Both the position numbers and the translations under genes were made by a program. This document shows, piece after piece, positions 1 to 7,844 of a stretch of DNA of 9,420 nt. The stretch is from Gemmataceae bacterium (GTDB taxonomy: Bacteria; Planctomycetota; Planctomycetia; Gemmatales; Gemmataceae), in assembly GCA_009691815.1 (NCBI GenBank), contig SIAL01000112.1:1-9420 (forward strand). The letters run 5' to 3'. Each line of letters starts with the position of its first letter. The first letter of the stretch is position 1. The notes below the pieces were generated by a model. The model did not search any database. It worked only from the letters and a program-made list of their open reading frames with translations, and had not been told where the DNA came from.

Positions 1-2876
1 CCCAGATTTAGGGAGAGCATTTCAATGGTTGTGGGCGGGTTTTTAACATCTTTTGGTGCTCGCAGCAAAGTAAACTTTACCATGGTTCGAATTATTTCCT
101 GTCTTTCCCGGGCAAGTTGCTGCAAAGATTCCGCAAGGTAGGCCTCGGCTATCGAATATTTCCCTTGGCAGGCCGCAACCAATATTTGGTGCCAATTGTA
201 GGTGGAAATCATCAAGGTTGGGTTATACCCCAATTGGGATTTCATCTCCTCGGAAAGGGTTGTCGAGGCATTGTCCGCCAATCCCAAATTCAAGAGGAGT
301 TCGATGTTCAGGATATAGGTGTCCCGAGCGATTCTTCCCGTCCCATCTATGTTTGCCTGTTCACGAGATTCCGGGGAATTGATTTGTTCGAACGCAATAT
401 CAAGCAAACCCAATTGAAAGGCCATTTGGGCCTTTTCAAGGGCGGATGCCCCCTTTCGAACCGCTTCTATGCGACGACTCTCGTTTTCAAAACTGTCCTG
501 CCTTTGGGATACTTCCTTTTCCAGCATTGCAATATTTCCGTCAATTCGCATTAACGCCTCTTCATGTTCTTTGACCGTTACGGATCCGGGAAAAGCGCTT
601 TGAATCCGTCGATATTCCCGCATGTGAAATAGGGTTCTATCCATGAATTGGTTGCCATAGGCTTGGGCAAGAAGTTGGCTGGCATTCTGCAAAGTACTGA
701 CATCTTGGGCCAAAAGAGTAGCCTTCGACAAACAATGAATGGCTTGGAAACGGCGAATTTGGGACATGGGATCCCCCAAACGAAGGTGGGTCCGCTCGAT
801 GGTCATCTGATTGATTAGGACATAACTTCTTCCCAATTGGAGCCATGCCTTTGCATCGTTTGGATGAACCAGAAGGTTTTCCCGGGCCGCCCTAAGGGCC
901 AGCCATAGGTAGGCGGGATCCCCTAAATCCGTGGATTGGTTCCAAATGCGTTGGAGTAATTCTCCGGGAGAATTTGGGGCGAAAGCGATTCCTGTTCCCA
1001 AGAGCGCATTCCAGGTTGCCGGATTTGTTGCGGATTGGGGCAAGGAACTGTTCAGCGCCAAGGAGGCGATTTGGGAAATAAGCCAGTTTCTCGGGGCGAC
1101 ATAGGCGGTCGATTCAAACTGCATCAGCCTTAGGTGGGCTTCACTTACTTTGGGTCCTGGGCGACCGGAATTGGGCAATAGGGCGGTCATCCAAGGTGTT
1201 GTTGAGGTGGGATCCCACCGGGAATCTGGAAGGGGTTTGGCCCCGGATCCGAAGGCCAGCTCCCCGGGAAACTCCGCTTTGGGTAGTTCGCCGGCATCGG
1301 TCCCCCGTAGGTGAAGGGCCGTGCAGGTCCCTTCTACCCGGATAACATCCCATAGGTCACGATTCTGGGTTAACAGCCCGATGAGGGCATTCATTTCATC
1401 CGACCTTGTCTCCTGCAAAAAGAGGTATCCGACTTTCCATCTGCCAAAAATATCTTTCCAATCGGAGGAGTCTAGGCGTGCGTTTTCCGGATTTTGAAGG
1501 CGCAGAACCAAGGCATTATGGCAGGTCAAATAGTCGTTGGCCGCTTCCTTGGTTAATTGCAACCGATGGTCGATAAACCCTTTGGTGCCGGGGACAAACC
1601 AAGCCAAATAGTTGGAAAAATCCACGGAGAGGTGAAATACATTCTTATCGGGACTCCAATTCCCGGATTCCTTTTGGTTTTTGACCCAAAGCGAAAGACT
1701 TTTAAGTGAGGGATCGGGAATAATGCCCAACCCCAACATCCTTTCTTCTCTAGGCCTGGAATGGATCCAGCCCGTCAAACCACCTCCTATCCCAATTAGG
1801 AGGAAAAGGGCTAAGCCCAATTTGGGCAGCACCAAGCGATGGCCATTGATTTCCCCCGCTTTATCGACTGGGTTTAGTGTTCGAAGGGTAACCCATGCGC
1901 CTACCACGCAGAAAAAGGGCAAGGCTCGATTGGTGTAGAGGCCCATGGCAAGGAAAAATAGAAAGAGCCAACCTAATGGTTGCCGAAAGAGTAAGGGATT
2001 TCGTCCCAACAGGATAAAACCGACCAAAGCAATGGGGACAAATGCAAGCCCGGTTATGGATCCTCCGATGGAGGTATTAAGGTAATAGGAACCAAAAGGG
2101 GCAAACCAGGGTTCGAAGAGGGGCTTAAAGGGTGCATAAAATTCTTGGTAACCGCGCAGGAACAGGGGAAGTTGAAACGCATTCCAACCCCAAGGGTTGG
2201 CAAGGCAAATGGCCCAGCAGCCCAAAGCCAAAAACGGGGACCTTTGACCAAGAGCAAGGGTAACCACCAAGGGCCCAATAAAAAACCAGCTGTCAAGATT
2301 GACCCAAAACAGGCAAATCAAGGGAAAAAGGACAAAGGCCCATTTGGGTAGGATTCCTTCGGGATTTTTAAGCGAAATCCGTTCTGCTAGGAAAAGGATA
2401 AGAGCCAAAAGGAAAACCGAAACGACAAAGGGTTGAAGTAGCCACCTGCCACTCATTCCAACCGCCGCCAACCCCAAAACGAGGATTCCCACCGTCATTG
2501 TGCCCGTTCGAGCGCGAGCACAGGCGGCAAGTAGACCGATTGTGCAAGCGGCCAAAAGGGACTTTAAAAGAACGAGGATTTCCGGACCCCCCGGGAGTTG
2601 GTGAATGGAGTAAAAAATGGCGGAATAGAGCCAAGAATGGTTCACAATCGTCTGATTTGTGGTGTAAAGGAATGGGTCGGAAGCAAAAGAATAGGTCCCC
2701 TCCACAAGATGGCGACCGGACGCTAAATGGAAAAACAGGTCACTATTTCGGGCGGGAAACATCGTGGCCGCCAATGCCAGTAACACGCACAGCAAAAGGC
2801 ACAAAGCATCCCAAAAACGGGATCCCGCCCCAACAGCCTTTGTCGGTGGTAGGGTACCCATGGATTCAATGGACAT
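1..2876 (-). CDS. Large polytopic membrane protein, GT-C-like N-terminus with TPR-like C-terminal region (partial, 3' end outside window)
   Basis: I translated the minus strand from ATG at 2876 and found no stop through position 1, giving 958 codons plus 2 nt, so the C-terminus is missing. A Shine-Dalgarno-like AAGGG lies 8 nt upstream of this ATG. The next in-frame ATG (2861) has none. Hydrophobic segments cluster in residues about 22-370 (near 23-41, 98-120, 126-141, 149-165, 179-209, 213-226, 275-291, 302-330, 350-370). The first loop has NSDLFFHLASG (44-54), then DPFLYT and NHSWLY. This resembles the D-x-WWHL...G...DPFS...HEWL signature of GT-C-like proteins often annotated as hypothetical in planctomycetes. 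A soluble stretch holds FHLSVDFSNYLAWFVPG and GFIDHR (about 414-437), matching the 'YLIW..P...VFIDGR' element of the same proteins. Residues 655-690 look like a TPR pair (HPNDAKAWLQLG), and 768-805 look like coiled coil. Inference: an envelope glycosyltransferase-like or polysaccharide-related protein. The reaction and substrate are unknown. Confidence 0.85.
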   Translation of the reverse strand, partial: MSIESMGTLPPTKAVGAGSRFWDALCLLLCVLLALAATMFPARNSDLFFHLASGRHLVEGTYSFASDPFLYTTNQTIVNHSWLYSAIFYSIHQLPGGPEILVLLKSLLAACTIGLLAACARARTGTMTVGILVLGLAAVGMSGRWLLQPFVVSVFLLALILFLAERISLKNPEGILPKWAFVLFPLICLFWVNLDSWFFIGPLVVTLALGQRSPFLALGCWAICLANPWGWNAFQLPLFLRGYQEFYAPFKPLFEPWFAPFGSYYLNTSIGGSITGLAFVPIALVGFILLGRNPLLFRQPLGWLFLFFLAMGLYTNRALPFFCVVGAWVTLRTLNPVDKAGEINGHRLVLPKLGLALFLLIGIGGGLTGWIHSRPREERMLGLGIIPDPSLKSLSLWVKNQKESGNWSPDKNVFHLSVDFSNYLAWFVPGTKGFIDHRLQLTKEAANDYLTCHNALVLRLQNPENARLDSSDWKDIFGRWKVGYLFLQETRSDEMNALIGLLTQNRDLWDVIRVEGTCTALHLRGTDAGELPKAEFPGELAFGSGAKPLPDSRWDPTSTTPWMTALLPNSGRPGPKVSEAHLRLMQFESTAYVAPRNWLISQIASLALNSSLPQSATNPATWNALLGTGIAFAPNSPGELLQRIWNQSTDLGDPAYLWLALRAARENLLVHPNDAKAWLQLGRSYVLINQMTIERTHLRLGDPMSQIRRFQAIHCLSKATLLAQDVSTLQNASQLLAQAYGNQFMDRTLFHMREYRRIQSAFPGSVTVKEHEEALMRIDGNIAMLEKEVSQRQDSFENESRRIEAVRKGASALEKAQMAFQLGLLDIAFEQINSPESREQANIDGTGRIARDTYILNIELLLNLGLADNASTTLSEEMKSQLGYNPTLMISTYNWHQILVAACQGKYSIAEAYLAESLQQLARERQEIIRTMVKFTLLRAPKDVKNPPTTIEMLSLNL

Positions 2877-3051
2877 TATTTCGACCCTTGTATGATTGCG
2901 GGAAGGAATTCGCTTCGGTCTTTTGGTATTGTACTCCACACCCCGTCTTGATGTTGGGCGGCAAATACCTTAACCTCATCCTGACTGGTTTACTGGCTCT
3001 AGGTCAAGCAGATCTGGGGATGTTTCTTTTTGCTCGGTACGAGGTAATTCC
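2877..3051. promoter_or_regulatory. Divergent intergenic region, presumed promoters both ways
   Basis: This 175-bp gap separates the minus-strand membrane protein from the plus-strand redox genes, so both promoters should lie here or just inside the neighbours. Candidate elements are weak. On the plus strand there is TTGATG (2948-2953), a 17-nt spacer and TAACCT (2971-2976). On the minus strand there is TACAAT (2933-2928) with no good -35. An 8-bp palindrome CAGATCTG sits at 3009-3016. Ribosome binding sites are clearer: GAGGT at 3041-3045 for the plus gene and AAGGG at 2889-2885 for the minus gene. The gene layout supports a regulatory region, but the promoter boxes are guesses. Confidence 0.35.
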
Positions 3052-4626
3052 ATGACAAAGCCTTTTCGGATCCCCATGTCCTGTGGTACCACCGTTTTTT
3101 CCATTGGTCGGCAGGCGGGGCGATTTGGAGTCCTTTTGACCCTCTTTTTGAACTGTTTTGGCCAAGGAATGATCCAAGCCCAAGAAAAAATCGAGGCTCC
3201 AGAGTTGGAAGGAGGGGTGGCTTGGCTAAACACGGCCAAACCGATCACCCTCAAGTCCTTGCGGGGGAAAATCGTCCTCCTCGATTTTTGGACACTCTGT
3301 TGCATCAACTGCATTCACACCTTGCCGGACTTGGCGAAATTGGAAAAAAAATATGCCCGCGAATTGGTGGTGATCGGGGTCCATTCCCCCAAGTTTGAAA
3401 ATGAAAAAGAAACCGCCAGCATTCGCAAAGCACTGCTTCGATACGAGGTTAAGCATCCTGTTGTGAATGATGCCAACCAGCGAATTTGGCGAACCTATGG
3501 TGCCAGCGGTTGGCCCAGTTTGGTTTTAATCGACCCGGAAGGCAATGTGGTTGCCGCTCGATCCGGTGAGGGAAATTATGATCTTTTTGACCGGCTTATT
3601 ACCCAACTTGTCAAAATCCACAAAGAAAAAAAGACCTTGGACACCAAGGAATTCAAACCTGAACTTGACAAGGAAGCCAGCCCAGAACCTCTCCGATTCC
3701 CCGGGAAAGTCATTGCCGATCCCGCCTCTGGCCGGATCTTTATCGCCGACAGTACCAATCACAGGATTGTCATCACCGATATGAAGGGAAAAGTTTTGGA
3801 TGTCGCGGGCGGAAATGGCCCAGGCGCGACGGATGGCGCCTTTTCAGCGGCAACCTTCAATGATCCACAGGGGTTGGCCCTTTTTGGCAACCAATTAATC
3901 GTGGCGGATCGTAAAAACCATTCCATTCGTAGTCTTGACCTTAAGACCAAAAAGGTCACCCGAATTGCGGGAACAGGGATCCAAGGCCAAGATCGTGACG
4001 GGCGTGGAAAAGCCCTTGCCGTGCCGTTGAACAGTCCTTGGGATGTGTTGGTTCAAGGCAAGGCCCTTTTTATTGCCTTGGCCGGCCATCACCAGATTTG
4101 GAAAATGGACCTTGAACAGGAAACTATTGCTCCCTTTGCTGGCAATGGCCGGGAAACGCTCAAGGATGGGCCCCTGTCCCGCTCTTCGTTTGCCCAACCC
4201 AGTGCCCTTACAACGGACGGTGTGACCATTTGGATAGCGGATAGCGAAACCAGTTCCATTCGGTCCATTCCCTTAGATGGTAATGGGGAGGTAAAAACCC
4301 TTGTTGGATTGGATCTATTCGAATTTGGAGACATTGATGGAATAGGGGATCAGGTTCGCCTTCAACACGCGCTGGGTGTAACCTATTTGGATGGAGTCCT
4401 TTATGTTGCGGATACCTATAACAGCAAATTAAAAACCTTGGATCCCAAAACAAGATCCTCCAAAGGATTTTTGGATGGATTTCATGAGCCGGGCGGGATT
4501 TCTGCGGCCTCGAATGGCAAGCTTTATGTTGCGGATACCAACAATCATCAGATTTGGATCGTTGATCCAAAGACCAAAGAAAAGGAAAAGTTGGTGATCC
4601 AAGGGCTTGGACTGCCGAAACCCTAA
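3052..4626 (+). CDS. Exported thioredoxin-fold protein with NHL-repeat beta-propeller (NHLRC2-like)
   Basis: Predicted extracytoplasmic thiol-disulfide oxidoreductase of 524 aa. The start at 3052 has GAGGT at 3041-3045, 6 nt upstream. The N-terminus is basic, then hydrophobic (GVLLTLFLNCFGQG, 26-39), with likely signal peptidase cleavage near IQA-Q (about 43). Residues 53-190 are a thioredoxin-like domain: GKIVLLDFWTLCCINCIHTL holds the redox motif, with C84-I-N-C87 as the CxxC and an extra C83 before it, and GWP (153-155) gives the cis-proline. WTxCCINC is the hallmark of NHLRC2-type proteins and distinguishes them from ordinary TlpA/ResA. From about 213 on there are roughly six NHL-like blades, with recurring IADSTNHRI, VADRKNHSI, IADSETSSI, VADTYNSKL and VADTNNHQI. 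They should form a six-bladed propeller that may bind a partner or ligand. It is the first gene of the unit, and its TAA overlaps the ribosome binding site of the DsbD-like gene. That proximity suggests they share electrons (inference). The substrate is unknown. Confidence 0.93.
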   Translation: MTKPFRIPMSCGTTVFSIGRQAGRFGVLLTLFLNCFGQGMIQAQEKIEAPELEGGVAWLNTAKPITLKSLRGKIVLLDFWTLCCINCIHTLPDLAKLEKKYARELVVIGVHSPKFENEKETASIRKALLRYEVKHPVVNDANQRIWRTYGASGWPSLVLIDPEGNVVAARSGEGNYDLFDRLITQLVKIHKEKKTLDTKEFKPELDKEASPEPLRFPGKVIADPASGRIFIADSTNHRIVITDMKGKVLDVAGGNGPGATDGAFSAATFNDPQGLALFGNQLIVADRKNHSIRSLDLKTKKVTRIAGTGIQGQDRDGRGKALAVPLNSPWDVLVQGKALFIALAGHHQIWKMDLEQETIAPFAGNGRETLKDGPLSRSSFAQPSALTTDGVTIWIADSETSSIRSIPLDGNGEVKTLVGLDLFEFGDIDGIGDQVRLQHALGVTYLDGVLYVADTYNSKLKTLDPKTRSSKGFLDGFHEPGGISAASNGKLYVADTNNHQIWIVDPKTKEKEKLVIQGLGLPKP

Positions 4627-4630
4627 GGAA
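4625..4630 (+). promoter_or_regulatory. Ribosome binding site overlapping the upstream stop codon
   Basis: AAGGAA sits 4 nt before the ATG at 4635, and its first two bases are the last two of the TAA (4624-4626) that ends the NHL thioredoxin gene. A ribosome finishing the first gene would cover the start of the second, so the pair is probably translationally coupled and on one transcript. Confidence 0.7.
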
Positions 4631-4634
4631 TTTC

Positions 4635-6785
4635 ATGAAGTTATCCATGGTTGGATATTTGGTCCTGTTTGCTTTAACGATCGTTCCCGGGCCGCTTTTG
4701 GCCCAAAACGGTTCGGTTTGGGTTCCCACCTCAATTGTTGCGGAACCCGAACATCAAAATCGGGTCAAAATTAGTGCCGAATTTCAGGGTGCGGATCCTT
4801 TTGAAAGGGAAAAAAGCCCGGGGACTAGAAAAGTACGCCGCGGCGAAAAAATCGACCTATTCCTTGAAGTAACCCCAGCGGAAGGGTGGCATGGTTATCC
4901 ATTCACCCAACGGGGGCCAAATCAAGACGCGGCCTACCTAAGCGTTATCAAACTGGAACCGACTACGGCCCTAATGTTGGCCGGGGCGCCTCTTGAGTCG
5001 GATGCGCATTGGGTTAATGACCCGGTGGACAATTCCTATTTGTTGGAACATCCCGGGCCATTTTGGGTCAGGATCCCGGTTGCGATTCCCACAAATGCCA
5101 AAGTTGGTACATATCCCATTGGCGTCTCGGTTCGGCTTCAGGTTTGTAGTGAATCCCGTTGCATTCCCGGAACGCATGTTTTTTCTTGGAACTTGGAGGT
5201 TGAGGGACAACCCACCGGTTTGTCAACAAAGGATTTGTCCCCTTTTCTGCTAAATGTCCAAGTAAAAACTCCTCCGGGGGGCAATGAAATCACCCCTCCC
5301 AACACAGGTGGAAAGTCCCCCATAAGTCCGCCAAAAGGGAAAGAAACCGGCTTAATTCCAGTGGCCCGAATTCCCCTCCTCCCAGAGGTGGGTACCTTTG
5401 TCGAAATGGGCCGGTACGACGAATCCAAAATCAATAACCTTGATGCCTTTGCAAAATTTCTCCATTCCCCGAGTATCGTGGAAAATGCCCCGGAGGGGTT
5501 TATTGCCTTTCTCCTTTTGGGAATGGCTTGGGGAGCGATTTCTTTGGTTACGCCGTGCGTTTTTCCGATGATTCCGGTGACCGTCAGTTTTTTTCTCAAA
5601 CAAGATAATTCCAAACACGGACCCTTCTACCTTGCCACGGTTTATTGTGCCACCATCATTGTTGTGTTGAGCTTGGCCGCATTTGCCTTCCTTTCGGTTT
5701 TTGCCTGGCTTAGTACAAACACGATCTTTAATATAGTCATGGGTTTTCTTTTCATTTATTTCTCCCTTAGCCTGCTTGGAATGTATGACATCGAGCTTCC
5801 CACATTCCTGACCAACTTTACTTCCAGCCGTGAAAGAAAAGGGGGTATCAGTGGGACGGTTTTTATGGCATTGACCTTCACCATGCTAAGTTTTGCCTGC
5901 GTTGCTCCTTTTCTGGGTGGTTTTGGAGGCGTGGGAACGCAGGGTGCAATGCCTTGGTGGCAAAGACTTTTGGGCGGTGTGGCGTTTTCGGCAACCTTTG
6001 CCTCCCCCTTTTTCCTTCTCGCCCTTTTTCCCGGATACCTAAAAAGCCTTCCCAAAAGTGGGGGTTGGCTCAACACCGTTAAAGTTACCATGGGCTTTTT
6101 GGAATTGGCCGCGGCGATCAAGTTTTTTCGCCTAGCGGAAATCAAATACTGGGATGCCCAGTTTTTTACCTATGACCTTTCCATGGCCCTAACCGTGGCC
6201 ATTCTCATGGTCTGTTCCGTTTACCTTTTTGGCCTGTTTCGCCTTCCGTTGGATACACCGGAAGATTCCCTTGGGGTTCCCAGGGCTGTTTTTGCAACCG
6301 TGGTTTTGGCGATCGCTTTGCATTTGATTCCTTCCCTTTGGTCTCAACCCGGGGCCGGAGGAAACTTGGTGCGAAACCGTCCACAAGGGGTGATTTTTTC
6401 TTGGTTGGACGCTTTCCTCCTTCCGGATGAACAAGCTTCGGGGGAATCCGAGGGGCCAAGTTTTGGTGGGGATTTAGCCTTGGCGATGGAACAAAGTAAA
6501 AAGGATGGCAAGCTTGTGTTTGTCGATTTTACTGGGGTTACCTGTTCCAACTGCAAATGGAACGAAGCCAATATTTTTCCACGACCCGAGATTCGTAAAC
6601 TTTTAGAGAAATATCACTTGGTCCAACTCTATACCGATCGCGTCCCAAATCGGTTTTTCCCGGCTCAGGCCTTGGCGAACAACCCGGGTTTGGACCTAAA
6701 AACCGGGGATGCCAACCTTGAGTTTCATCGGGTTGCCTTTGGAACCATTCAGCTTCCGCAATATTTGTTTCTAAAACCCAAATGA
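4635..6785 (+). CDS. DsbD-like thiol:disulfide interchange protein (three-domain)
   Basis: Probable transmembrane reductant conduit of 716 aa. It would take electrons from cytoplasmic thioredoxin and hand them to extracytoplasmic thiol proteins. The signal peptide is residues 1-23 (LVLFALTIVPGPLLA-Q). The N-terminal domain, about 25-205, resembles the DsbD alpha domain, with cysteines in LQVCSESRCIPG (C171, C176). A Pro/Gly-rich linker covers about 212-245. The DsbD/CcdA membrane domain, about 285-570, has roughly eight segments. Its two redox cysteines are in TPCVFPMIPV (C308) and SFACVAPFLGG (C422), as expected for the family. The C-terminal thioredoxin domain starts near 605, with GVTCSNCKWNE giving CxxC at C637/C640 and a cis-proline in LPQY (P708). 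The protein stops at FLKPK, only eight residues after that proline, so the last strand and helix of the fold seem absent. Full-length DsbD-like proteins normally continue past this point. It lies 8 nt after the NHL thioredoxin gene. The symbol dsbD is withheld because orthology to the enterobacterial gene is not shown. Confidence 0.93.
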   Translation: MKLSMVGYLVLFALTIVPGPLLAQNGSVWVPTSIVAEPEHQNRVKISAEFQGADPFEREKSPGTRKVRRGEKIDLFLEVTPAEGWHGYPFTQRGPNQDAAYLSVIKLEPTTALMLAGAPLESDAHWVNDPVDNSYLLEHPGPFWVRIPVAIPTNAKVGTYPIGVSVRLQVCSESRCIPGTHVFSWNLEVEGQPTGLSTKDLSPFLLNVQVKTPPGGNEITPPNTGGKSPISPPKGKETGLIPVARIPLLPEVGTFVEMGRYDESKINNLDAFAKFLHSPSIVENAPEGFIAFLLLGMAWGAISLVTPCVFPMIPVTVSFFLKQDNSKHGPFYLATVYCATIIVVLSLAAFAFLSVFAWLSTNTIFNIVMGFLFIYFSLSLLGMYDIELPTFLTNFTSSRERKGGISGTVFMALTFTMLSFACVAPFLGGFGGVGTQGAMPWWQRLLGGVAFSATFASPFFLLALFPGYLKSLPKSGGWLNTVKVTMGFLELAAAIKFFRLAEIKYWDAQFFTYDLSMALTVAILMVCSVYLFGLFRLPLDTPEDSLGVPRAVFATVVLAIALHLIPSLWSQPGAGGNLVRNRPQGVIFSWLDAFLLPDEQASGESEGPSFGGDLALAMEQSKKDGKLVFVDFTGVTCSNCKWNEANIFPRPEIRKLLEKYHLVQLYTDRVPNRFFPAQALANNPGLDLKTGDANLEFHRVAFGTIQLPQYLFLKPK

Positions 6786-6885
6786 TTTTGGGCTTTTGGC
6801 ATTACCTATTCCAAAATTAGACCTTTTCGGACGAATGCCCTTTCGGCCAATCGGATCCTCCGGTTATAAACGAAAGCTGTTAGGC

Positions 6886-6893
6886 AAGGAGGG
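6886..6893 (+). promoter_or_regulatory. Strong ribosome binding site that sets the start of the TIGR03009 gene
   Basis: AAGGAGGG is followed by 7 nt and then ATG at 6901. The reading frame is open further upstream, with a possible TTG start at 6796, but nothing like this site precedes that codon. The signal peptide also begins properly only at 6901. This site therefore decides the start. Confidence 0.8.
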
Positions 6894-6900
6894 CCATTCC

Positions 6901-7764
6901 ATGGGATACTTGGGAAAAAGACTGGGCGTATTTGTTTTTGGCATCTCGGGCTGTTTTTCAATGGCACTTCAAGCACAAACCGTTCCCAATCAGGGTGCGG
7001 TAGGCGTTCCCGGCCAAGGTGCTGCCAAAACAACAGTGGGTGGCCAACCCGTTGTTACCGGTAACACTCCGGTAAAGGCGGATCCTGTTTTAGACCAGTA
7101 TTTACTTCGTTGGGAGCTGGAAATGACCAAGGTCCAGACCTTGGTAGCCAAACTTCAACTTATCGAGGTAGACAAAACTTTTGGGGCACGAAAAACCTCA
7201 TTAGGTACGGCGAAGTACATGAAAGCAGGCAGCCAAATTGCCCCAGTAAGTTTGGCGCTTTTGGAACTTCGAAAAGAAAACAAACCGGAAATCGACAAAA
7301 AATACATATGCACCGCAAATTACCTTTACGAGATTCAGTTCGAATTAAAAGAGATCAAATCGTACGAGCTTCCCAAACCAAAACCCGGCCAGGTAGGGAA
7401 TGACAATTTCCTCCTTTTCCTGTTTGGAATGAAATCCGATGAGGTCAAAAGGCGCTACGATATTCGACTTGCCAAAGAGGACCAACACTACGGTTACTTT
7501 GAGATCAAACCCCGGTTTGCCGCCGATAAAGCGGATTTTCAAAGGGCTCAGCTCGTTTTGAACCGGGCCACCGCCCTTCCCCGGAGGGTCTGGTTTGAAC
7601 AGCCCAATGGCAGCGAAACCACCTGGGATTTGGCCGACCTTCAAACCCAGATCCCCTTAAACAGGGCAGAATTTGATCCACCGGTCAGACCGGCAGGCTG
7701 GAGGGAGGTTCAACAACCCACCATGGCCAGTGGAGCTTCAAGAATGCCCCGGACTAATCCTTAA
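6901..7764 (+). CDS. TIGR03009-family planctomycete exported protein
   Basis: A 287-aa protein of unknown function from the planctomycete-restricted family TIGR03009, which to my knowledge has many paralogues in Gemmata relatives. The start at 6901 is chosen for AAGGAGGG at 6886-6893. Starting at TTG 6796 would add 35 residues that do not look like a signal peptide. The N-terminus (MGYLGKR, then LGVFVFG) is an export signal, cleaved either after ALQA (about 25) or as a lipoprotein before C18 in ISGC. A Gly/Val/Thr-rich low-complexity stretch (26-60) follows. The family domain spans about 62-270: LDQYLLRWE (64-72), KYICTANYLYE (134-144), ELPKPKPGQ (156-164), NFLLFLFGMKSDEVKRRYD (169-187), EIKPRFAADKADFQRA (201-216), LPRRVWFEQPNG (226-237) and TWDL (241-244). 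Those blocks are the basis of the assignment. The only mature cysteine, if cut by SPI, is C137. A link to the LolA/LolB-like fold is conceivable but not shown here. It sits 115 nt after the DsbD-like gene with no evident terminator between. Confidence 0.9.
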   Translation: MGYLGKRLGVFVFGISGCFSMALQAQTVPNQGAVGVPGQGAAKTTVGGQPVVTGNTPVKADPVLDQYLLRWELEMTKVQTLVAKLQLIEVDKTFGARKTSLGTAKYMKAGSQIAPVSLALLELRKENKPEIDKKYICTANYLYEIQFELKEIKSYELPKPKPGQVGNDNFLLFLFGMKSDEVKRRYDIRLAKEDQHYGYFEIKPRFAADKADFQRAQLVLNRATALPRRVWFEQPNGSETTWDLADLQTQIPLNRAEFDPPVRPAGWREVQQPTMASGASRMPRTNP

Positions 7765-7844
7765 CTTTAACGGTTTTTTAATCATTCATCCTGTGAAATG
7801 GGGAATGGATCTCTTGAGTTCTCATTTAGGTAAGGAGTCTGTCG

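Noticed and set aside
117..554. A 145-codon open frame on the plus strand
   Set aside because: It lies antisense inside the continuous minus-strand membrane protein frame, lacks a ribosome binding site, and its translation shows no domain-like pattern.
2498..3055. A 185-codon plus-strand open frame whose TGA overlaps the ATG of the NHL thioredoxin gene (ATGA), with an internal ATG at 2951 giving a 34-residue hydrophobic peptide
   Set aside because: Most of it is antisense to the membrane protein gene. No ribosome binding site precedes 2498 or 2951, and the NHL gene has its own good site. The overlap is probably coincidence, although a leader peptide from 2951 cannot be fully excluded.
3226..4197. 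Several minus-strand frames of 66-100 codons within the NHL thioredoxin gene
   Set aside because: All are antisense shadows of a gene with clear thioredoxin and NHL motifs.
4208..4729. A 173-codon minus-strand open frame across the junction of the NHL and DsbD-like genes
   Set aside because: It is antisense to two confident genes and its translation is low-quality sequence rich in Pro, Arg, Ser and His.
5138..5614. A 158-codon minus-strand open frame inside the DsbD-like gene
   Set aside because: It is a shadow of the coding strand with no recognisable motif or start signal.
6794..6816. Possible hairpin TTTTGG/CCAAAA just after the DsbD-like gene
   Set aside because: Only 6 bp, AT-rich, with an 11-nt loop and no following T run, so it does not qualify as an intrinsic terminator.
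6796..6900. N-terminal extension of the TIGR03009 protein from a TTG codon at 6796
   Set aside because: The strong AAGGAGGG site and the signal peptide both place the start at 6901. The extension has no ribosome binding site of its own.
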